A stretch of 9,548 bases of DNA. It comes from Lentzea sp. (GTDB lineage: Bacteria > Actinomycetota > Actinomycetes > Mycobacteriales > Pseudonocardiaceae). The stretch is taken from assembly GCA_030146905.1 (NCBI GenBank), contig JASLAV010001057.1:1-9548 (forward strand). Direction: 5' to 3'. The notes under the pieces are model-generated. The model worked only from the letters and a program-made list of their open reading frames with translations, ran no database searches and was not told the DNA's origin. A program made the position numbers and the translations under genes. Below, piece after piece: positions 5,782 through 9,548 of this stretch; within the stretch, counting starts at the first letter, position 1; the number at the start of each line of letters is the position of its first letter.

Positions 5782-6282
5782 GTGCTTTCCGACGAAGACA
5801 TCGAACTGCGGGCACGCCTGCTGTCCGCGGCCGACCGGCACGGTCACACCAACATCGTCGTGAACCCGGACTCCGAGGGCTCGGGATACGTGTTCTCGGT
5901 CGGGGCCTGGCGGCGGTTCGGCATCGCGGAGGCCGTCGTGATCGGGCTGCCGCAGGGCATGGGGGAGAACCTGGTCAACGCCTACGTCAAGCGGGCCAGC
6001 GGCGGTGAGCGGTTCGTGCCCGGTCAGCTCTACCACGACTTCTTCGAGGGCGTGCCGATCACGTTCGAGCGGGTGTACAAGGGGTTCTACCCCGAGTTCT
6101 TCGGCAGCGCCTACCTGCTCTACGACGGGTCGGACTTCGCGGCCGTGCAGATCATCGTGCCCACGCCGCAGGGGCAGTGGCCGTGGGAGCCGGACGCGCC
6201 GGAGGGGTTCGGAGACCACCAGCTGATCCTCACCGAGAGCGGGCTGCCCGAGAGCTGGACGCCGGGGGTCACCGGGCCGTGA
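5782..6282 (+). CDS. DUF4262 domain protein
   Basis: A 166-residue cytosolic-looking protein of the usual DUF4262 size. It shows the family layout: an N-terminal helix ending ADRHGHTNIVV, then a YVFSVGAWRRFGIAEAVVIGLP segment (the family's Y-x-x-G-L...P-E-x-x-x-x-G block), VNAYVKRASGGERF, and a C-terminal half with FERVYKGFYPEFFGSAYLLY and VQIIVPTPQGQWPWE. The biochemical function of the family is unknown. GTG 5782 fits the start of the conserved region; GGTGA directly abuts it, too close for a normal Shine-Dalgarno, and the -10-like TAGGCT at 5770-5775 suggests leaderless expression. The stop overlaps the start of the GNAT gene (GTGA), so the two are translated together. It is divergent from the XRE regulator. 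Confidence 0.88.
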   Translation: MLSDEDIELRARLLSAADRHGHTNIVVNPDSEGSGYVFSVGAWRRFGIAEAVVIGLPQGMGENLVNAYVKRASGGERFVPGQLYHDFFEGVPITFERVYKGFYPEFFGSAYLLYDGSDFAAVQIIVPTPQGQWPWEPDAPEGFGDHQLILTESGLPESWTPGVTGP

Positions 6283-6746
6283 ACGTCCGCATCGGACCGA
6301 TCGGCCCCGGTCACGCCGGTGAGGTGATGACGCTCCAGCGCGCCGCGTACCTCCAGGAGGCCCGCCGGTACGGGGCGTGGGACCTGCCGCCGCTCGTCGA
6401 GACGCTCGACGGGATCCGCGACCACCTGGGTGACGGCACGCCCGCGCTCGGGGCGTTCGACGGGACCAGGCTCGTGGGGGCCGTGCGCAGCCGGGTCGAC
6501 GGCGACCGGATGGAGGTCGCGCGGCTCTGCGTCGCGCCGGACGCGCAGGGCGGCGGGATCGGCAGGAAGCTGCTCCAGGCGATCAGCGCCGAGGCCCCGG
6601 AGGGCGTGGACGTCGTCTGGCTGTTCACCGGCGCCGAGAGCGACGACAACCTCGGGTTCTACGAGAGCGCCGGGTTCGTCCGGGCCGGCGAGCACGTGGA
6701 CGCCGTGGGCATCAGGTGCGTCACCCTGGAGCAGAAGATCATCTGA
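6279..6746 (+). CDS. GNAT-family N-acetyltransferase
   Basis: A 155-residue single-domain acetyltransferase. The GNAT fold is clear: VNVRIGPIGPGHAGEVMTLQ (strand 1 and helix 1), LGAFDGTRLVGAVRSRVDG (strands 2-3), MEVARLCVAPDAQGGGIGRKLLQAI (strand 4 and the acetyl-CoA pyrophosphate loop, Q90-G-G-G-I-G95) and NLGFYESAGFVRAG (124-137, motif B with the Tyr often acting as general acid). It transfers an acetyl group from acetyl-CoA to an amine; the substrate cannot be predicted. GTG 6279 overlaps the DUF4262 stop by 4 bases (GTGA) and fits the beginning of strand 1. Longer in-frame versions back to 6177 would lie inside the DUF4262 gene and are not needed. Three stem-loops follow the stop. Confidence 0.92.
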   Translation: MNVRIGPIGPGHAGEVMTLQRAAYLQEARRYGAWDLPPLVETLDGIRDHLGDGTPALGAFDGTRLVGAVRSRVDGDRMEVARLCVAPDAQGGGIGRKLLQAISAEAPEGVDVVWLFTGAESDDNLGFYESAGFVRAGEHVDAVGIRCVTLEQKII

Positions 6747-6777
6747 CGGGCCGTGACCACAACGTTGTCAGGAACCT

Positions 6778-6811
6778 GTTGTCCGGTGACGACGCCCCGA
6801 CACCGGACAAC
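6778..6811. terminator. Stem-loop 1 after the GNAT gene
   Basis: GTTGTCCGGTG (6778-6788) and CACCGGACAAC (6801-6811) form a perfect 11-bp stem with a 12-base loop, 31 bases after the GNAT stop. There is no U-tract, as is common in actinobacteria. The likely role is a terminator or 3'-end stabiliser of the DUF4262-GNAT transcript. Confidence 0.5.
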
Positions 6812-6834
6812 GATCACCCTGTAGAAAGGGCCTC

Positions 6835-6867
6835 GCGGTCGTCGGTCCGGGGGGATCCGGAGACCGC
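6835..6867. repeat. Stem-loop 2 in the GNAT/TIGR03086 spacer
   Basis: Outer arms GCGGTC (6835-6840) and GACCGC (6862-6867) and inner arms TCCGG (6846-6850) and CCGGA (6857-6861) make an 11-bp hairpin with a 5-base bulge on the left side and a 6-base loop. No function is known. Confidence 0.4.
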
Positions 6868-6877
6868 TGCCGGGGGA

Positions 6878-6927
6878 GGAGCGCCCCGCCTCGCAGGAGG
6901 CGAGGGGGATGCGAAGCGGGGCGCTTC
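6878..6927. terminator. Stem-loop 3, probable bidirectional terminator between convergent genes
   Basis: AGCGCCCCGC (6880-6889) pairs perfectly with GCGGGGCGCT (6916-6925), and the stem extends by a G-U and a G-C pair to 6878/6927. The interior holds a second small hairpin, CTCGC (6890-6894) with GCGAG (6900-6904). It ends 11 bases before the stop of the minus-strand gene, so it fits best as that gene's terminator and may serve both directions. No U-tract is present. Confidence 0.55.
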
Positions 6928-6938
6928 AAACTCGGGGC

Positions 6939-7502
6939 CTACGGCTTGCGCCCCAGCAGTCCTATCAGCCGCGTCTGGTCGTCGGCGTCATCCGCGACCG
7001 GAACGGGCGAATCGAACATGGACGAGCCACTCCACTCCTCGACGTTCGGCTCCACGTACCTCAGCACGGCCGACGCGAGATCCGGGTCGATCCGCTCGTC
7101 GGCGCCGATCGAGCGCGCCAGGTCCCACGCGTGCACGGCGAGGTCCGCGGTCATCTGCCAGCAGTACTCCTCGCCGCTGATCGTCCCGTACGACACGCTC
7201 ACCGTCTTCGACAGCGCGGACGGTTCCAGCCACGCCTCGCGCGCCGCCGCGGCGGCCACGACCCAGGACACGAGCGGGTCGTCGCCCAGGTTGTCGTGGT
7301 CGAAGCGGTCGCCGACCTGCTCCACCGTGCAGCCGGCGAGCAGTTCGGGTGCCCAGAGCTGCTCGTGGACGAGATGGCCGACCAGGTCTCTGACGGACCA
7401 CTCCCGGCAGGGGGTGCCGAGCGACCACTGCTCGGGCGCGATCTCGCGGACCCGCCGGTCGAACTCCGTCATCGCCACTCCGTGCGCCTGGATCAACTCC
7501 AT
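6939..7502 (-). CDS. TIGR03086-type / maleylpyruvate isomerase N-terminal domain protein (DinB-like fold)
   Basis: A 187-residue protein. The N-terminal part matches the mycothiol-dependent maleylpyruvate isomerase N-domain and TIGR03086 proteins: MELIQAHGVAMTEFDRRV, VREIAPEQWSLGTPCREWSVRDLVGHLVHEQLWAPELL (the T-P-C-x-x-W-x-V-R-D-L-x-x-H-L signature, with the His that binds metal in relatives) and later DLAVHAWDLARSIG, a second His in the expected W-D-x-A helix. Such DinB-like four-helix proteins are metal-binding and often use mycothiol, the low-molecular-weight thiol of actinobacteria; the reaction here is unknown. ATG 7502 fits the family start. An in-frame ATG ten residues later has a better GGAG but would cut helix 1. 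It is convergent to the GNAT gene and divergent from the peptide transporter. The stop is TAG 6941-6939. Confidence 0.88.
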   Translation of the reverse strand: MELIQAHGVAMTEFDRRVREIAPEQWSLGTPCREWSVRDLVGHLVHEQLWAPELLAGCTVEQVGDRFDHDNLGDDPLVSWVVAAAAAREAWLEPSALSKTVSVSYGTISGEEYCWQMTADLAVHAWDLARSIGADERIDPDLASAVLRYVEPNVEEWSGSSMFDSPVPVADDADDQTRLIGLLGRKP

Positions 7503-7576
7503 CCCAGCAGTGCATCAAATCCTGCCCAGATGCGCACCCCGGCGTGAGAGTTGGGCCACTCGGACGCAACCCTGAT

Positions 7577-7606
7577 TTCAAACAGTACGAGCGTTCGGCG
7601 TAATCT
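7577..7606 (+). promoter_or_regulatory. Candidate promoter of the POT transporter
   Basis: TTCAAA (7577-7582) and TAATCT (7601-7606) are separated by 18 bases. Each shares 4 of 6 positions with the vegetative consensus (TTGACA/TATAAT). A start near 7613 would give a leader of about 38 bases. The perfect TTGACA at 7630-7635 is too close to the gene to serve. Confidence 0.35.
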
Positions 7607-7650
7607 TCACCGAATCCGCCGTGACATCGTTGACACGAGAGGACGATGAC

Positions 7651-9120
7651 GTGAGCGCTCCTAGCGCCAGCATCTCCGGCCAGGACAAGGGGTTCTTCGG
7701 ACACCCGAGAGGCCTGTCCACGCTCTTCTTCACAGAGCTCTGGGAACGGTTCTCGTTCTACGGGATGAAGGCCATTCTCGGCCTCTACCTGTGGACAGCC
7801 GTGTCCGAGGGCGGCCTCGGCGTCGACAAGGCGCTCGCGCTGTCCGTCGTCGCCATCTACAGCACCGCGGTCTACATGTCCGGTGTCGCCGGCGGCTGGC
7901 TCGCCGACCGCGTCTGGGGCGGTCAGCGCTCGACGTTCTACGGCGGCGTGCTGATCATGTTGGGTCACATCGCGCTGGCGCTGCCGATCGGCATCACGGG
8001 CGTGTACCTCGGCCTCATCTTCATCGTCATCGGCACCGGCCTGCTCAAGCCGAACATCTCGACAGTCGTCGGCGGCCTCTCCGACCAGCACGACACGCGT
8101 CGCGACGCCGGCTTCACGGTCTTCTACATGGCGATCAACATCGGTGGTTTCGTGTCGCCGTTGATCACCGGCGCGCTGGCCGACGGCATCGGCTTCCACG
8201 CCGGGTTCGCCGTCGCCGCGGTCGGCATGGCGATCGGCCTGGTCCAGTACCGGATGGGCCGCAAGTACCTGCGCGGTTCCGCCGCGGTTCCGCCGAACCC
8301 GCTGCCCCCGCAGGAGAAGGGCCGCGTCTACGGCCTCATCGGCGGTGTCGCCGTCGCGATCGCCGCGCTGGGCGTCGTGGCGTACCAGCTGGGTGATGTC
8401 GAGGGCGTCATCCTGATGATCAGCATCATGTCGATCGTCCTGCCGATCGCGTACTTCACCGTGATGCTGCGCAGCAAGAAGACGCTGCCGGAGGAGAAGC
8501 CTCGCGTCATCGCGTACATCCCGCTGTTCATCGCCGCCGCGATGTTCTGGCTGATCTTCGAGCAGAGCGCGTCGGTCATCGCGGAGTTCGCCGACTCGCA
8601 CGTCGACAACCACGTCTTCGGCTGGGAGTTCCCCGTCGCGTGGTTCCAGTCGATCAACCCGATCATGATCATCGCGCTGGCGCCGTTGTTCGCCCTGCTC
8701 TGGGTGAAGCTCAAGGACCGCGCGCCGTCCACGCCGCGCAAGTTCGCCGGTGCGCTGGTGCTCGTCGGCCTGTCGTTCGTGCTCATGTACTTCGCGAGCA
8801 ACTCGGCTGCCGACGGCAAGGTCACGCCGCTGTGGCTCGTGGTGATGTTCCTGATCATGACCGCCGGTGAGCTCATGCTCTCGCCGGTCGGCCTGTCGGC
8901 GACGACGAAGCTCGCGCCCAAGGCGTTCGCCTCGCAGACGATGAGCCTGTGGTTCCTCGCGACCTCGGCCGGCACCGGTGTGGCCGCGCAGCTCGTGAAG
9001 TTCTACACGACGAGCCCGTCGGCGTACTTCCTCACGCTGGGCGGCGCCGCCGTGGTGCTCGGCGGTGCGCTGGCCGTCGCGGCTCCGGCGATCCGCAAGC
9101 TGATGGCCGGCGTCGAGTAG
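7651..9120 (+). CDS. POT-family proton-coupled oligopeptide transporter (PTR2 type)
   Basis: A 489-residue integral membrane protein with about 14 hydrophobic segments, the normal size and topology for bacterial POT transporters of the major facilitator superfamily. Numbered from GTG 7651, it has the proton-coupling motif E29-L-W-E32-R33-F in helix 1, the PTR2 signature GGWLADRVWGGQRSTFYGG (81-99), KPNIS (133-137) and the second signature FTVFYMAINIGG (155-166). A glutamate in FEQSASVIAEFA (C-terminal bundle) corresponds to the family's helix-7 acid. It imports di- and tripeptides with protons. GTG 7651 is preferred because GAGAGGA (7637-7643) sits 7 bases before it; a start at GTG 7621 would add ten residues but has no ribosome binding site. 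It is monocistronic, with its own promoter and a strong terminator. Confidence 0.95.
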   Translation: MSAPSASISGQDKGFFGHPRGLSTLFFTELWERFSFYGMKAILGLYLWTAVSEGGLGVDKALALSVVAIYSTAVYMSGVAGGWLADRVWGGQRSTFYGGVLIMLGHIALALPIGITGVYLGLIFIVIGTGLLKPNISTVVGGLSDQHDTRRDAGFTVFYMAINIGGFVSPLITGALADGIGFHAGFAVAAVGMAIGLVQYRMGRKYLRGSAAVPPNPLPPQEKGRVYGLIGGVAVAIAALGVVAYQLGDVEGVILMISIMSIVLPIAYFTVMLRSKKTLPEEKPRVIAYIPLFIAAAMFWLIFEQSASVIAEFADSHVDNHVFGWEFPVAWFQSINPIMIIALAPLFALLWVKLKDRAPSTPRKFAGALVLVGLSFVLMYFASNSAADGKVTPLWLVVMFLIMTAGELMLSPVGLSATTKLAPKAFASQTMSLWFLATSAGTGVAAQLVKFYTTSPSAYFLTLGGAAVVLGGALAVAAPAIRKLMAGVE

Positions 9121-9130
9121 GACCTCGAAC

Positions 9131-9185
9131 GAAGCGAGAGGGAGGCCCGTCGCGGCGGCGGTGCGGCGGGTCTCCCTCTCGCTTT
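9131..9185 (+). terminator. Strong stem-loop terminator after the POT transporter
   Basis: AAGCGAGAGGGAG (9132-9144) pairs perfectly with CTCCCTCTCGCTT (9172-9184). The stem continues inwards with a G-U and CCCG/CGGG to 18 bp around a 17-base loop, and ends at TTTC. It starts 11 bases after the transporter stop. Because the stem's outer end is A/T rich on both strands, it may also act on the convergent P450 transcript. Confidence 0.85.
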
Positions 9186-9277
9186 CAAGGATGCACTACG
9201 CAGATGTGTCATTGGGGCACGAACATTGCTCCAGCCGGGTGAAGTAGAGCACTCACCGCAACAATTTTCGCCACGGG

Positions 9278-9548
9278 TCAACTCGGCTTCACGGCGAGTG
9301 ACCGTTTGGTTTCGTTCGCACGCACCGGAAGTCGCAAGGCGCCACGGATCAGTTTCGACTTCCTCCGCGCCACGGGCCCGTCCTGCGCGAGGTCCGGGAA
9401 CCGCTTGAACAGCTCGTGCAACGCGATCGCGCCCTCGATGCGGCTCAGGCCCGCGCCGATGCAGTAGTGGATGCCCGCGGAGAACGCGAGGTGCTCGCGC
9501 GCGTTGGACCGCGTCGGGTCGAACTCCAGCGGGTTGGTGAACACGCGC
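9278..9548 (-). CDS. Cytochrome P450, C-terminal fragment (gene runs off the window)
   Basis: The frame is open to the window's right edge; about 90 residues are visible, ending at TGA 9280-9278. The heme-binding signature is clear: HLAFSAGIHYCIGAGLSRIEG, with the axial Cys in H-Y-C-I-G. It is preceded by VFTNPLEFDPTRSN, the meander region before the Cys loop, and followed by the L helix (ALHELFKRFPDL) and a terminal RGALRLPVR strand typical of bacterial class I P450s (CYP107-like layout). The loop has S-A-G where most members have G-x-G, a tolerated variation. It is a heme monooxygenase needing ferredoxin partners not seen here; the substrate is unknown. The 17 or so residues after LPVR (to ...LAVKPS) form a slightly long tail. 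The apparent GTG at 9544 is internal. Confidence 0.93.
   Translation of the reverse strand, partial: RVFTNPLEFDPTRSNAREHLAFSAGIHYCIGAGLSRIEGAIALHELFKRFPDLAQDGPVARRKSKLIRGALRLPVRANETKRSLAVKPS

Noticed and set aside
7630..7635. Perfect TTGACA as a -35 box for the POT transporter
   Set aside because: A -10 box would fall inside the coding region (about 7653-7658), where none is visible, and the ribosome binding site at 7637-7643 would be upstream of the transcript start.
6988..8613. A 541-codon minus-strand frame across the POT transporter and TIGR03086 genes
   Set aside because: It is antisense to the transporter in its first two thirds, with an Asp/Arg/Ala-rich composition typical of shadow frames, and shows no recognisable domain.
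9185..9277. Gene or regulatory element in the spacer between the POT terminator and the P450 gene
   Set aside because: Short frames here have no ribosome binding site or recognisable product, and no further repeat or promoter is evident.
1..9548. CRISPR arrays, tRNA or rRNA genes, insertion sequences, attachment sites
   Set aside because: No regularly spaced repeats, cloverleaf sequences, transposase frames or flanking duplications were found on either strand.

Overview
The window is high-GC DNA with strong third-position GC bias, GTG starts and typically actinobacterial families: an XRE/DUF5753 plus DUF397 pair, DUF6879, an NB-ARC/TPR STAND protein, an SbtR-like TetR regulator and a cytochrome P450. 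This points to a filamentous actinomycete, probably of the Pseudonocardiales (Lentzea/Saccharothrix/Amycolatopsis type). The genus is inference.

Left part (1-4425): the 3' end of a TetR-family regulator on the plus strand converges, with a 7-base gap, on a compact minus-strand run of four genes. In transcription order these are a 63-residue small protein (4425-4234), a DUF6879 protein (to 3657), a phytanoyl-CoA dioxygenase (PhyH)-like protein (3690-2864) and a large STAND ATPase with NB-ARC and TPR regions (2818-440). They overlap or lie within 45 bases of each other and look like one operon, with a candidate promoter and an 11-bp inverted repeat just upstream. Two points stand out. The PhyH gene is split by an apparent one-base loss in a run of five G (3234-3238). 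The STAND protein starts with a short glycine-rich VQA...GGIHFH segment that resembles bacterial amyloid/RHIM-like signalling motifs.

Middle (4656-6746): a minus-strand XRE-family regulator (DUF5753) is coupled by an ATGA overlap to a 55-residue DUF397 protein. This is the Scr1/Scr2 or WhiJ-type arrangement common in streptomycetes and relatives. Divergently, a DUF4262 protein and a GNAT acetyltransferase are coupled by a GTGA overlap. The 125-base divergent spacer carries two related inverted repeats built on GCACCGAA, which are candidate XRE operators. Both divergent genes look leaderless.

Right part (6747-9548): three consecutive stem-loops fill the gap between the GNAT gene and a convergent TIGR03086/maleylpyruvate-isomerase-like gene. 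A divergent POT-family peptide transporter follows, ending in a strong hairpin terminator, and then the 3' part of a minus-strand cytochrome P450 that runs off the window.

The most interesting unit is the regulator-flanked cassette of small protein, DUF6879, dioxygenase and STAND ATPase. Its function cannot be read from the sequence. A signalling or conflict role is inferred only from the STAND architecture and the N-terminal motif.
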